The notes below the pieces were generated by a model. That model was given only the letters and a program-made list of their open reading frames with translations. It searched no databases and was not told the origin of the DNA. A DNA stretch of 64,000 nucleotides from JAZKFT01 sp039925965 (GTDB lineage: Bacteria > Bacteroidota > Bacteroidia > Chitinophagales > Chitinophagaceae), in assembly GCA_039925965.1 (NCBI GenBank), contig JBDSXW010000127.1, positions 1-64,000 on the forward strand, written 5' to 3'. This document shows positions 1 to 10,043 of this stretch, in pieces. How positions within the stretch are numbered: the stretch's first letter is position 1; every line of letters starts with the position of its first letter. Made by a program: the position numbers and the translations under genes.

Positions 1-198
1 AGCTCACCAGGCCATCGACCAACTTTCAGTTTGGTCCCCGTATTCTTAGGCGATTATAAAGGAAATGCCTGTCATTCATTTAATGTTTACGAAGCCTCCG
101 CGGAATATCCGCTGCATCCGCTTAATCCGCGTTTCTATCATTATTGTGATGCATACTGCGCAGTTAACAAAATCAATTACATTGCCATAAAATAATAC
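1..198. other. Intergenic leader before the DUF885 gene
   Basis: I see no coding region. The stretch contains a compact set of ATCCGC-type words around 100-140 (ATCCGCTGCATCCGCTTAATC), resembling low-complexity intergenic filler. No confident promoter was found. Confidence 0.4.
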
Positions 199-1941
199 AT
201 GAAAACAGCCGGTATTGCCCTGGTACTTGTATGCACTTCTTTTCTTGCTACCGCACAGCCAGCTTCGTCTTCTACAAAGACCATTAATGCTATTATTAAA
301 GAGATCAAAACTTTTGAGGAGGCTGAATTTCCGTCCGATACATTACTGACACTGCATCCCCTGGGCTCTTTTACCGAAGCCGATTTTTTGCGCCGCTATC
401 AATTTTACAAAACGGAGAATGGCAAACTAGACAAGCTAAAAGGTCGGGTGCCGGATCTCGACGGACAGATCAACCTGGACCTGTTGAAGTATATTGTCGC
501 CGAACAGATGACCTCCTACGAATACAAGGAATACCTGAATCCGATATTGGCAGATGAAGGTTTTCATACATCTATCGCCGGACGGTCGTCTGAGCGATTC
601 AGTACCAAAAAAGACGCAGAAGCTTACCTGGCTTTCTTGAAAGACATTCCGCATTATGTGGACCAAAACCTGGACCTGATGCGTACGGGCTTAGCATTGG
701 GTATCAGCCAGCCAAAAATAATATTGACAGGTTATGAAGCCACTTATGAACAGCATATTGTCGATGATCCGGAAAAATCAGTGTTTTGGAAACCTTTTAT
801 TGCAAGGCCATTTGCCATCACTGAGACCGACTGGAAAACCTTAACCACTGCGGCCAGGACTGCTATCAACTCGGATGTGATACCAGCCTATAAAAAAATA
901 AAAACCTTTTTCGATATCGAATATTTACCCCGGACAAGAACCACAATTGGCGCATCTAATTTTCCAAATGGCAAGGCTTATTATGAAGAAAAGGTAAAAC
1001 ATTACACCACGACCAATCTTAGCTCAGAAGAAGTGTACCAGATAGGGCTAAAGGAAGTTGACCGGATACAAAAAGAGATGCTCGGCGTAATCAAAGAAGT
1101 AAAGTTCGATGGTGACCTCAAGGCATTTATAAATTACCTCCGCACCGATCCCAAATTTTATACCACTTCCGCCGACCAACTTCTCAAAGAGGCATCATTT
1201 ATAGCAAAAAAAGCAGATGGGATGTTGCCGTCTTTGTTTGGAAAACTGCCCCGCCAGCCCTATGGTGTGGAGGCAGTACCCGAATACCTGGCACCTACTT
1301 ATACGGCCGGCCGTTACTCAGGGGCCTCCATTAAAAGTAAATCCGCGGCCCATTACTGGGTCAATACTTACAATCTTCCCAGCCGTACGTTGTATACCCT
1401 CGAATCACTTACGCTGCATGAGGCGGTACCGGGACATCACCTGCAGGGTGCACTTACGCAGGAACTGGATAGCCTGCCCGCGTTCCGGCGTAATTTATAT
1501 ATCAATGCTTTTGGAGAAGGCTGGGGGCTATATGCAGAATACCTCGGCTATGAAATGGGTTTTTACAAAGATCCCTATAGCCGCTTTGGCCGCCTCACTT
1601 ACGATATGTGGCGCGCCTGCCGCCTGGTGATCGATGTGGCAATCCATACCAAAGACTGGACCCGCGACCAGGCAGTGGCCTACCTTTCCGGGCACACTGC
1701 GTTGTCGCTGCACGAAGTGAACACTGAAATTAACCGCTACATTTCCTGGCCCGGCCAGGCGCTCGCCTATAAGATCGGCGAGTTAAAAATTAGGGAGATG
1801 CGCAAAACAGCAGAAGAGCAACTGGGTAGCAAATTTAATGTCCGCGCGTTTCATGATATGGTGCTTTCGCAGGGTACCGTAACCCTGGATATTCTTGAAA
1901 AAATGACTGATCATTTTATCGCCGCCGCACTAAAAAAATAG
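199..1941 (+). CDS. Secreted DUF885 family zinc metallopeptidase
   Basis: Predicted exported protein of 580 residues. The first 19 or so residues form a signal peptide (MKTAGIALVLVCTSFLATAQ). The body matches the DUF885 family, whose members are zinc-dependent peptidases or carboxypeptidases. The metal-binding signature HEAVPGHHLQ lies near residue 408, and the companion GEGWGLYAE motif, which supplies the further acidic ligand, lies near residue 437. The length is usual for secreted Bacteroidota members. The ATG at 199 directly precedes the signal peptide, so the start is well supported. It stands alone: 187 bases separate it from the downstream sensor kinase, which shares its strand but no obvious function. 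Substrate is unknown; a periplasmic or extracellular peptide role is inferred from the family and signal peptide. Confidence 0.9.
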   Translation: MKTAGIALVLVCTSFLATAQPASSSTKTINAIIKEIKTFEEAEFPSDTLLTLHPLGSFTEADFLRRYQFYKTENGKLDKLKGRVPDLDGQINLDLLKYIVAEQMTSYEYKEYLNPILADEGFHTSIAGRSSERFSTKKDAEAYLAFLKDIPHYVDQNLDLMRTGLALGISQPKIILTGYEATYEQHIVDDPEKSVFWKPFIARPFAITETDWKTLTTAARTAINSDVIPAYKKIKTFFDIEYLPRTRTTIGASNFPNGKAYYEEKVKHYTTTNLSSEEVYQIGLKEVDRIQKEMLGVIKEVKFDGDLKAFINYLRTDPKFYTTSADQLLKEASFIAKKADGMLPSLFGKLPRQPYGVEAVPEYLAPTYTAGRYSGASIKSKSAAHYWVNTYNLPSRTLYTLESLTLHEAVPGHHLQGALTQELDSLPAFRRNLYINAFGEGWGLYAEYLGYEMGFYKDPYSRFGRLTYDMWRACRLVIDVAIHTKDWTRDQAVAYLSGHTALSLHEVNTEINRYISWPGQALAYKIGELKIREMRKTAEEQLGSKFNVRAFHDMVLSQGTVTLDILEKMTDHFIAAALKK

Positions 1942-2128
1942 CCGGCCTGGCGATTGGAGGAGAACGGGCCGTATCTTATGCTGTATATTGACCCTTACCG
2001 CGTTTATGTTTAATGTTTTCAACTAATATACCTTCCGTTATCCAATATTCTACCAACAAGAATTTCAGAATTGAAAAAAGGGAACATTGTCAAAAGAAAC
2101 CCTATTTTAGCGCTTAAGACGCTATTGA

Positions 2129-5100
2129 ATGAGTGCCGAAATACAATCCCGCACCGTTACCGAACAACATTCTTTTCTTTCCCTTGGCGGAGAAATGGGA
2201 CAGCTTATCCGTGAAATGGACTGGTCTGCTAACCCGCTCGGCGATCCGGGCAGCTGGTCTCAAAGCCTGCGCACCATTATCAGTGTCGTGCTGCGTTCCA
2301 AGTTTCCGATGTTTCTCTGGTGGGGTCCTGATCTTATTTGCCTGTACAATGATGCCTACCGGCCCAGCCTGGGTGATAATGGAAAGCATCCATCTATCCT
2401 GGGCATGGCCGCCGCAGCAGCATGGCCTGAGATCTGGGATACCATCGAACCGTTGATAGCACAGGTGCAGGCAGGAGGAGAGGCGACCTGGAGTGAAGAC
2501 CAGCTGATACCTATTTACCGCAATGGAGAATTACAGGAAGTGTACTGGACCTTTAGCTATAGCCCGGTAGAAGGTGATAATGGACAGGTGGCAGGCGTGC
2601 TGGTTATCTGCAACGAAACCACCGATAAAGTGCTGACATATATAAAGCTGGAGGAAAGTAAAGAACAGCTTGAGTTTGCCATTGACGCGGCCGATCTGGG
2701 TACTTTTGATTTTAATCCCATCACCAATAAGTTTGCCTGTAACGATAGATTGAAAGATTGGTTCGGCCTGCCTTCGGCCCCGGAAATAGACCTCCGGACA
2801 GCGATCGATGTGATGGTAGAAAGCGACCGGCCGCGGGTTACGGAGGCCATCAGTAAGGCATTGGATTATAACTTCGGTTCCTACGATATCGAATACACGA
2901 TCATTAACCCAAGTACTAAAAAAGAGATGGTATTACAGGCCAGGGGCAAGACCTGGTTTGACGATCAGCATATAGCCTATCGTTTCAATGGTACTGTGGA
3001 AGATGTCACCGTCCAGGTAAAGGCCAGGCGCGAAATAGCCGAAAGTGAGGAAAGGTTCCGCAGCATGGCGGAGGGTATGGACATCCTGGTGGCCGTAGGC
3101 GATGAATCCAGTAACGCCTCCTATTTCAATAAAGCCTGGACCGACCTTACTGGTAAGCCTGTGGCCGACTTACTTGGATTTGGCTGGAGCGACCTGATAC
3201 ATCCTGAGGACAAAGACGTTTATATAGGATCCTATCTCGCTGCTTTCGAAAAAAGGGAGGTATTTGCCGGCGAGTTCCGGATATTAAACAAAGACGGGAA
3301 TTATGGCTGGCTACTCGCTAAAGTCCGCCCAAGATTTAGCCCGGATGACAGTTTTGCCGGCTATATTGCTTCCTGTATAGACATTACAGATCGTAAGCAA
3401 TCGGAGGACGCTTTCAGAGAAAGCGAAAGGAGGTTCCGGGCGCTTGTGGAAAATGCGCCTTTTCCTATGGGAGTGTATACAGGTAAGGACATGGTGGTAC
3501 AGATTATAAATCAGTCCATCCTGGAGGTATGGGGAAAGGGAAATGAGGTGATCGGAAAAAAATATGCGGATGTATTGCCAGAACTAAAAGGCAGCGGCAT
3601 TTATGAACAGCTCGATGGTGTGTATACTTCGGGCCAGACATTTGAGGCTTATAATCAGCGCATCGAACTTATGATCGACGGCGCACTGAGGCCCTATTAT
3701 TTCAATTATACGTTCACCCCACTTTTCGATGCAACGGGTAGAGTATATGGGGTGCTTAACACAGCAGCTGATGTAACCGACCTGAACCTTGCGAATAATA
3801 AAATCGAAAAAAGTGCAAAAGAATTTATGCAGCTGGCGGATTCCCTTCCTGCGATGGTGTGGACCACAGATCCCAAGGGCGTTCAAATCTACGCATCAGC
3901 GCGGTGGAAGGAATATACAGGTCTGGATCCTTACGGTGAAGCTAGTTTTGCCCAAATGGTCCATCCGGATGACCTGCCCCGGGTAATAGAAACATGGACC
4001 GGATGCCTTGCTACCGGAGATATATATAAAATAGAAGTTCGGTTGAGAAGTTGTACCGATCATTATGAATGGTTCTATGTAAATGGCGAACCGATAAAAG
4101 ATGCTGGCGGCAATATCGAAAAATGGATTGGCACTTTTACGAATATCAATGAGCAGAAAAAGGCAACCGAATACCTGGCCAAGGCTTTTCAGAAAGTGGA
4201 GGAGAGTGAGAAGCGCTTCCGGAACGTGGCCGATAGCGCACCGGTGCTAATATGGCTTTCAGGAATGGACAAGAAGTGTACCTGGTTTAATAAAGCCTGG
4301 CTGAGCTTCACCGGAAACCCACTGGAAAGCGAACTGGGAGACGGCTGGGCTGCGGGGGTACACCCGGACGACTTTGAGCATTGCCTCGAGACGTACACCA
4401 GATCCTTTGATAACCGGGCTGAATTCTACATGGAGTATCGGTTGAAATGCCATACCGGCGAATACAGGTGGTTGTCTGACACAGGCGTGCCGCGGTTTAC
4501 CATGGATGGTGTTTTTGAAGGCTATATCGGTGCCTGCATGGACATCCATAAAACGGCGATTTACCAGCAGGATCTGAAAGAAAAGGAAGAAAAACTGAAT
4601 ATCGTTGTGGATGCGAGTGAGTTAGGAATATGGGAACTCGACATCCCCGATCTCAAGCCCAAATATTCGCCCCGGTACCTGGAGATTATAGGACATACCG
4701 GTAGTGAGCACCCAACCCATGAAGAACTGCTGAGTCATATTCATCCGGGTGATCTGGACATGCGAAATGAAGCCTTTACGATTGCTTTTGAGGCCGGGAC
4801 CCTTCACTTCGAAGCAAGAGTGATATGGGCTGACGGATCATTACACTGGATAGATGCCCGCGGCAAAGTATTTTACGATAAGGCAAATAAGCCGGTGAAA
4901 ATGATCGGCACGATCAGGGATATTACCGACGAAAAAAATTACCAGGAAGAACTGCAGGAGCGGGAACAAAAATTCAGGCTGCTGGCGGACTCCATGCCGC
5001 AGCATATCTGGACAGCCGACCCGGATGGAAATCTCAACTATTTCAACCAGTCCGTATACCAATATTCTGGTCTTACTCCACACCAGGTATTTAAAGATGG

Positions 5101-6007
5101 CTGGCTGCAGATTGTTCACCCCGACGACCGGGAACTCAATATCGGCGCCTGGATGCACTCCATTGGCACAGGAACAGATTTTTTGATCGAACATCGCTTT
5201 CGCAGGCACGATGGCGAGTATCGCTGGCAGTTAAGCCGGGCCATGCCACAACGGGATGCTGATGGGAACGTGCAGATGTGGGTTGGTACCTCCACCGATA
5301 TACAGGCCATCAAAGAGCAGGATCAGCAAAAGGATTATTTCATCAGCATGGCGAGTCACGAACTTAAAACGCCGATCACTTCTATCAAGGGGTATGTCCA
5401 GATATTGCAGGCTACCTACCAGGACGCTCAGGATCCTTTTTTGATAAAGTCGCTTAATATTGTCGATAGGCAAATTATTACGCTCACCAACCTGATCTCA
5501 GACCTGCTGGATCTTTCCAAAATAAAAGCGGGTAGCTTGTCCTTTAATAAAACCGATTTTGATATTGACATAGTTATTAAGGAGGTAATCGGCGAAGTGA
5601 AATTGTTGAACCCAGCTCATCATTTCATTTTTGCTGATGTGTGCGCTATTCGGGTACATGCTGATAAAGACAAGATTTGCCAGGTGCTGATTAATTTATT
5701 TACCAATGCGGTCAAGTATTCGCCTGGTAGCGATGAAATCACCGTCACGTGTGCAGCAGACGACAAACAGGTGACCGTTTCGGTGAAAGACCATGGCATT
5801 GGGATCAGCAAGATCGATCAGGAAAAAATATTTGAACGATTTTACAGGGTAGAAGGAAAGAACGAAAAAACGTTTCCGGGTTTCGGCATCGGTTTATTTA
5901 TCGCCTCCGAAATCATCTACCGTCATAATGGAACCATTGGTGTAAAAAGCGAACCTGGCAAAGGCTCCGTTTTTTATTTTACGCTGCCCATAGACACTAC
6001 ATCCTAA
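2129..6007 (+). CDS. Multi-PAS sensor histidine kinase
   Basis: A 1292-residue kinase made almost entirely of PAS modules. I count about eight: an atypical N-terminal one (residues 1-165, with FLWWGPDLICLYNDAY), then modules beginning near 170, 304, 431, 566, 692, 819 and 945, most opening with the usual S-E-x-R-F-R linker. The HisKA phosphoacceptor is in SHELKTPITS near residue 1076. The ATPase domain follows, with N-box INLFTNAVKYSP near 1188, G1 DHGIGIS and G2 GFGIGLFIA. No transmembrane segment or signal peptide is visible, so it is probably cytoplasmic. It should autophosphorylate and pass phosphate to the receiver protein that starts nine bases after its stop. The sensed ligand cannot be told from sequence. 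The start at ATG 2129 includes the complete N-terminal PAS fold. Confidence 0.93.
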   Translation: MSAEIQSRTVTEQHSFLSLGGEMGQLIREMDWSANPLGDPGSWSQSLRTIISVVLRSKFPMFLWWGPDLICLYNDAYRPSLGDNGKHPSILGMAAAAAWPEIWDTIEPLIAQVQAGGEATWSEDQLIPIYRNGELQEVYWTFSYSPVEGDNGQVAGVLVICNETTDKVLTYIKLEESKEQLEFAIDAADLGTFDFNPITNKFACNDRLKDWFGLPSAPEIDLRTAIDVMVESDRPRVTEAISKALDYNFGSYDIEYTIINPSTKKEMVLQARGKTWFDDQHIAYRFNGTVEDVTVQVKARREIAESEERFRSMAEGMDILVAVGDESSNASYFNKAWTDLTGKPVADLLGFGWSDLIHPEDKDVYIGSYLAAFEKREVFAGEFRILNKDGNYGWLLAKVRPRFSPDDSFAGYIASCIDITDRKQSEDAFRESERRFRALVENAPFPMGVYTGKDMVVQIINQSILEVWGKGNEVIGKKYADVLPELKGSGIYEQLDGVYTSGQTFEAYNQRIELMIDGALRPYYFNYTFTPLFDATGRVYGVLNTAADVTDLNLANNKIEKSAKEFMQLADSLPAMVWTTDPKGVQIYASARWKEYTGLDPYGEASFAQMVHPDDLPRVIETWTGCLATGDIYKIEVRLRSCTDHYEWFYVNGEPIKDAGGNIEKWIGTFTNINEQKKATEYLAKAFQKVEESEKRFRNVADSAPVLIWLSGMDKKCTWFNKAWLSFTGNPLESELGDGWAAGVHPDDFEHCLETYTRSFDNRAEFYMEYRLKCHTGEYRWLSDTGVPRFTMDGVFEGYIGACMDIHKTAIYQQDLKEKEEKLNIVVDASELGIWELDIPDLKPKYSPRYLEIIGHTGSEHPTHEELLSHIHPGDLDMRNEAFTIAFEAGTLHFEARVIWADGSLHWIDARGKVFYDKANKPVKMIGTIRDITDEKNYQEELQEREQKFRLLADSMPQHIWTADPDGNLNYFNQSVYQYSGLTPHQVFKDGWLQIVHPDDRELNIGAWMHSIGTGTDFLIEHRFRRHDGEYRWQLSRAMPQRDADGNVQMWVGTSTDIQAIKEQDQQKDYFISMASHELKTPITSIKGYVQILQATYQDAQDPFLIKSLNIVDRQIITLTNLISDLLDLSKIKAGSLSFNKTDFDIDIVIKEVIGEVKLLNPAHHFIFADVCAIRVHADKDKICQVLINLFTNAVKYSPGSDEITVTCAADDKQVTVSVKDHGIGISKIDQEKIFERFYRVEGKNEKTFPGFGIGLFIASEIIYRHNGTIGVKSEPGKGSVFYFTLPIDTTS

Positions 6008-6016
6008 TTAAATTGT

Positions 6017-6388
6017 ATGCCCGATCAAACTAACCATATCCTGATAATTGATGATAATGAAGATATCCTCTTCATGCTGCAAACCATGCTCCAAATAAAA
6101 GGATATTCCGTGACTATTAAAAAGAACATGGATAACCTGCCAGAATATAGCGCAGCATTATCGCCTGGTGTTATTATAATGGACATGCTGTTGTCGGGCG
6201 CTGATGGACGTGAAGTATGCAGGGCACTTAAAGCCGATACCACGCTGGCCCGGATACCTGTTGTTATGATCTCGGCGCATCCCAACGCCCGGGAAGAATG
6301 CCTCGCGGCAGGTGCCAACTATTTTATCTACAAACCTTTTGAAATGATGGATCTTTTTAATACAGTAGCCCAGGCCATTAATGCCTGA
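6017..6388 (+). CDS. Single-domain response regulator (receiver only)
   Basis: A 123-residue CheY-like receiver with no output domain. The acidic pocket is IDDNED near residues 11-15, the phosphoacceptor aspartate is in IIMDML near residue 56, the conserved Ser/Thr position is in VMISAHP, and the lysine is in YKPF. It starts nine bases after the upstream multi-PAS kinase stops, so the two are almost certainly co-transcribed and form a pair. With no DNA-binding or enzymatic domain it must act by protein contact or as a relay. The distal output is unknown. Confidence 0.92.
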   Translation: MPDQTNHILIIDDNEDILFMLQTMLQIKGYSVTIKKNMDNLPEYSAALSPGVIIMDMLLSGADGREVCRALKADTTLARIPVVMISAHPNAREECLAAGANYFIYKPFEMMDLFNTVAQAINA

Positions 6389-6546
6389 TGGCGCAACAAT
6401 TTAACTGACGTTGGTGAAACGGATCGGCGGGACTAATATTTAAATGCTATAAATCGGAACCTATACATTTTGAAACAGCACAGGTTCCTTCACGCATCAA
6501 ACAATAAACTATAGCTGCACCAGGAAGGAGTAGAAAATCAATACAA

Positions 6547-8424
6547 TTACAATTTTATTTGAGAGCCTACAATGCAAACCTTGTCCGGTGGTAAGCCAAA
6601 ATACGTTGTTGCCTTAACGGAATTTTTACCCATTATATTAAACAGTGCTTCACGGAATGCACTCATGCCAGTGTGTTTTTCAACTACTATCGATTCGCTT
6701 CCGATGAAGTATGTCACATTATTTTGATCAATTGTGAGGCCTTTTTCTTTTAATAGGTTCAATGCATCGGGAATATTGCTTTTGTCAAGATAGCCATAGA
6801 AAATAATGACATGTGTTATATATTTATCAAGCTCCTGAATTTGAATTTTCTTTAGGATATCTACATGAGGAACAGCATTAAATTGAACAGACAAAATAAT
6901 TATTTTCTCATGTAAAACTTTATTATGCCTTAAATTAAAAACCATTGCCGATGGAGTGCCCACCGGGTCTCTTGCTAAATAAATAGCTGTTCCGGATACA
7001 ATGTGCTGCGCGTTTTCTTGATAATGAGTTTGAAATTTCTTCAAAGGTTCCAACACGTTCTCAAGTTGAATGCTCAACATTCTTTTGCCCCGGTTCCATG
7101 TAATCATAATAAAATAAAATAGCCCTGCAACGCCTAATGGCAACCACCCCCCGTCCTGCACTTTCACCAGGTTTGCCGAAAAGAAAGAAAGATCTATAAT
7201 TAAAAAAAATACGGTTAATGATACCGCCGCAGGCAGGCTCCATTTCCATAAATTTCTCATCGCAACGAACGCAAGTAATGTTGTAATAACCATTGTAGTT
7301 GTAACCGCCACTCCGTACGCACCTGCAAGATTCGCCGAAGTTCTAAAAGAAGCAACCAGGCTGGTAGTTGCCAAAAACAAAAACCAATTTAATTGAGGTA
7401 TATAGATCTGCCCTCTTTCATTTGCAGAAGTATGGACAACGTTCAAAGGCGGCATAAAGCCCAACTGAATTGCCTGGTAGGTGAGGCTAAAGGCTCCTGA
7501 TAAAACTGCCTGCGATGCAATAATGGTGGCTATAGTGGAAAGTATCACCATCGGGTACAAGGCCCATGCCGGCGCTAAATAAAAAAACGGGTTTGAAATA
7601 AATTGATGATTGTCTAAAAGCAGGGCGCCCTGGCCAAAATAATTTAGTACCAGGCAAGGCAATACCAGGTAAAACCATCCGATGCGAATAGGCTTTTTAC
7701 CAAAGTGGCCCATATCAGCATATAATGCTTCTCCCCCGGTCACCACCAGGAAGACAGCTCCTAAAATGGTTATACCACCGAAACCGTGGCTCACAAAAAA
7801 ATGAAAAGCATAATATGGATTTACAGCATGTAAAATTGAAGGATGTTTAACAATAGCATTTATTCCAAGAATAGCAAGTGATATAAACCACATAAAAATT
7901 ACCGGGCCAAAGATCATACCCACTTTACCCGTACCTTTTCTCTGAAAGAAAAACAGTATAAACAGAATTATGATTGTAAGCGGAAGAATAAACGGCGCAA
8001 AAAAAGGTGTAGCAATTTGTAAACCCTCCAAAGCGCTTAATACTGAAATGGCGGGTGTGATCATCCCATCTCCGTAAAGTAATGAAGCACCGAAGAGGCC
8101 CATTGATAAAATCACGAAATATTTACCGCTCTTTTTTTGAGGCAATACTAATTTCATCAAGGCTAAAATGCCGCCTTCACCGTCATTATCTGCCCGTAAG
8201 ATAACGATCAAATATTTAAAGCTAATAACCAGGATCAAAGCCCAGAAAATCATTGATAAAATACCATAAATATTCTGGTCGTTTATTGGTATTCCATGCG
8301 TGCCTTCAAAACAGACCCTTATTGCATATAGTGGGCTTGTACCGATATCTCCGAATACAATTCCCAATGCACCTATGGAAAGCTTTAAAAGATTATTTTT
8401 TGTTTTTGCATTGATCTCACTCAT
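6547..8424 (-). CDS. kup: Kup family potassium uptake permease
   Basis: A 625-residue inner-membrane protein with about 12 hydrophobic segments and a soluble C-terminal part, matching Kup/HAK/KT potassium transporters, which import K+ probably with H+. The family hallmark GDIGTSPLYAIR occurs near residue 25 and GGEALYADMGHFG further in, both highly diagnostic. I chose the ATG at 8424 (MSEINAK) because family members begin a few residues before the first membrane helix; an in-frame ATG ten codons upstream at 8454 is the alternative. It is not in an obvious operon. The 5' side is a 500-base stretch without a confident gene that could be its leader. Confidence 0.95.
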   Translation of the reverse strand: MSEINAKTKNNLLKLSIGALGIVFGDIGTSPLYAIRVCFEGTHGIPINDQNIYGILSMIFWALILVISFKYLIVILRADNDGEGGILALMKLVLPQKKSGKYFVILSMGLFGASLLYGDGMITPAISVLSALEGLQIATPFFAPFILPLTIIILFILFFFQRKGTGKVGMIFGPVIFMWFISLAILGINAIVKHPSILHAVNPYYAFHFFVSHGFGGITILGAVFLVVTGGEALYADMGHFGKKPIRIGWFYLVLPCLVLNYFGQGALLLDNHQFISNPFFYLAPAWALYPMVILSTIATIIASQAVLSGAFSLTYQAIQLGFMPPLNVVHTSANERGQIYIPQLNWFLFLATTSLVASFRTSANLAGAYGVAVTTTMVITTLLAFVAMRNLWKWSLPAAVSLTVFFLIIDLSFFSANLVKVQDGGWLPLGVAGLFYFIMITWNRGKRMLSIQLENVLEPLKKFQTHYQENAQHIVSGTAIYLARDPVGTPSAMVFNLRHNKVLHEKIIILSVQFNAVPHVDILKKIQIQELDKYITHVIIFYGYLDKSNIPDALNLLKEKGLTIDQNNVTYFIGSESIVVEKHTGMSAFREALFNIMGKNSVKATTYFGLPPDKVCIVGSQIKL

Positions 8425-8936
8425 ATTTCTTGTTTCGCTTTCAGTAGCAGCCAAAAGCCATTACATGTTTTTTTACTTTGAGAACCATCGATGGATAAAC
8501 GTGTTGTAAGTTCTGCTTTGTTTCCGATAAAAAAAGCGTCTATTATTTTAATAACCATAAATGTATAAAAATTGGTTGTGTACCGGCTGCCAAGGTTTAT
8601 ACTTTCCGAAATGCAACTCTTTAAAACACGGATGAAAGAGGGGCAGTCTACCGATAACTTCAAGTGTCGGGTTAAGCGGTCGTTTAGCCTTGCTGCCAAC
8701 TCATCTATCTGCGAAGCTTCGACGTATTTCAATACTTTGAGAGAGGTGAGTACTACCAGGCTAAAGCCACAGACGATAGCAGAGGCGCGGGGTATGGGCT
8801 GGGAATTATTGTTTGCCATAGCAGGGAATTAAATTTTTGTTTCAGGTTTCCGCCGCAAACAAACTTCTGAAGACCTTACAACAAAGGTTCATATAAAGAC
8901 ATTCAAAAGAAATAGCGCATTCTTTAACTGGACATT
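8425..8936. other. Intergenic stretch upstream of kup
   Basis: No confident gene. Two overlapping ORFs on opposite strands (minus 8819-8421, 132 codons; plus 8572-8832, 86 codons) cover it, and neither has a recognisable domain. The minus-strand ORF ends in an ATGA overlap with the kup start. The stretch could hold a long kup leader; I could not match it to any known riboswitch class. Confidence 0.4.
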
Positions 8937-9620
8937 CTAGTGAAGCTTAGCCAGGACTTGTATATCGCTTACTTCTATAGTTTGCTTCTCGTAACCGTTG
9001 GTAGCGGCAGCGATCATTGCTACGCCCAAATCCCTCAAGCTGCAAATTGAACCTGGGAACACCATTTTTATAACGGGCAGCAGCCAGCCCAGCCATTTAT
9101 AGAAACCCAGCGTGTTTTTTAATCCTTTGGTAGGGTTGAGGATACCGGGCCTGAAATTGTACACAGCCTTGAAAGGCAATTTTAATAAGTCGTTTTCAGT
9201 TTTGCCTTTCACGCGTGCCCACATCAATTTTCCGTGTTCGGTGCTGTCGGTATGCGCACCGGATATATAACAAAAAGTCATGCGACTGTTTTGCCTGGCC
9301 AGCGTTTCGGCCACATGCATGGTAAGCGTGTATGTGAGGCGGAAATATTCTGCTTCCTTCATACCTAGAGAGGATACGCCCAGGCAAAACAGGCAGGCAT
9401 CATACCCGGCCATATCTTTTTCGATGGGTTCGAGATTAAAGAAATCTTTGTGGATGAGCTCTTTGAGTTTGGGATGCACCACGCCGCAGGGTTTGCGGTT
9501 GATCACCAGAACTTCGCTGATGGATGGATGTTGTAAACACTCGTGCAACACGCCTTCACCCACCATGCCCGTAACTCCGGTAATAATTAACCGGCTCTTT
9601 GTACCTGATTGTTTCTCCAT
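8937..9620 (-). CDS. NAD(P)-binding Rossmann-fold protein, epimerase-like
   Basis: A 227-residue protein beginning MEKQSGTKSRL. The N-terminal dinucleotide-binding motif is ITGVTGMVGEGVL (residues about 10-22), a glycine-rich TGxxGxxG of the atypical short-chain dehydrogenase/NAD-dependent epimerase superfamily. Further family features are YDACLFCLGVSS and the segment FNFRPGILNP-like near residue 160. The start at ATG 9620 is chosen because it sits immediately before the Rossmann strand; the longer reading frame to 9752 adds 44 residues with no domain. It is smaller than true sugar epimerases and resembles uncharacterised NAD(P)H-binding proteins of the HTATIP2/YbjT type. Substrate is unknown. 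Gene neighbours give no functional clue. Confidence 0.85.
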   Translation of the reverse strand: MEKQSGTKSRLIITGVTGMVGEGVLHECLQHPSISEVLVINRKPCGVVHPKLKELIHKDFFNLEPIEKDMAGYDACLFCLGVSSLGMKEAEYFRLTYTLTMHVAETLARQNSRMTFCYISGAHTDSTEHGKLMWARVKGKTENDLLKLPFKAVYNFRPGILNPTKGLKNTLGFYKWLGWLLPVIKMVFPGSICSLRDLGVAMIAAATNGYEKQTIEVSDIQVLAKLH

Positions 9621-10043
9621 AACATCAAATATCGAATTGTTACAAGTTAGAACGCAGCTTTTATAGATCTTTTCTACATGCCAAATTAAGGTGACGAATA
9701 AACTGGCGAGGCCGGGCTTTGATTCACCATTTTTCCAAAGTTCAGGCAACAAATTTTTAAATTTGGATCTGGCAATATATCTCCAACCCGAAAGTATTGC
9801 CCATCGAATCGTTGCCTTTATCCTCCTGCGCCGGTGACGGCATCAAATTAAATAACGCAGCAAATGCAGGTCCGGCAAAACTTGTGTTGACTGCGGGTAG
9901 TAGCTTGACCGGCTTTTCTGCCAACTGCACTGGCGACGAATCGGGTCCTGAAGTTTAAATTTAATTTATTCACCCCAAAAGAAAAGGCGGCAACTCCAAT
10001 AGGAAGCGCCGCCTTTGTGAAGCGAATGGATATAAAATATCTT
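9621..10043. other. Intergenic stretch with start-less ORF and terminator
   Basis: Contains an intrinsic terminator at 9977-10016 serving the minus-strand gene to its right. Between 9748 and 9957 the plus strand has an open frame of about 69 codons with protein-like composition (for example LVLTAGSSLTGFSANC) but no ATG, which could be a gene remnant. No other feature seen. Confidence 0.4.
9977..10016 (-). terminator. Intrinsic terminator of the small membrane protein gene
   Basis: Inverted repeat AAAGGCGGC (9983-9991) and GCCGCCTTT (10008-10016) with a 16-base loop. Read on the minus strand the stem is followed by a T-rich run (TTTTCTTTTGGGG), and it lies just after the stop of the gene ending at 10044. 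Confidence 0.75.

Noticed and set aside
6456..6488. Inverted repeat GGAACCT/AGGTTCC between the receiver and kup genes
   Set aside because: Seven-base stem with a 19-base loop and no T-run; too weak to call a terminator.
8572..8832. An 86-codon plus-strand ORF upstream of kup
   Set aside because: No recognised motif, and it overlaps an equally weak ORF on the other strand; evidence is insufficient for either.
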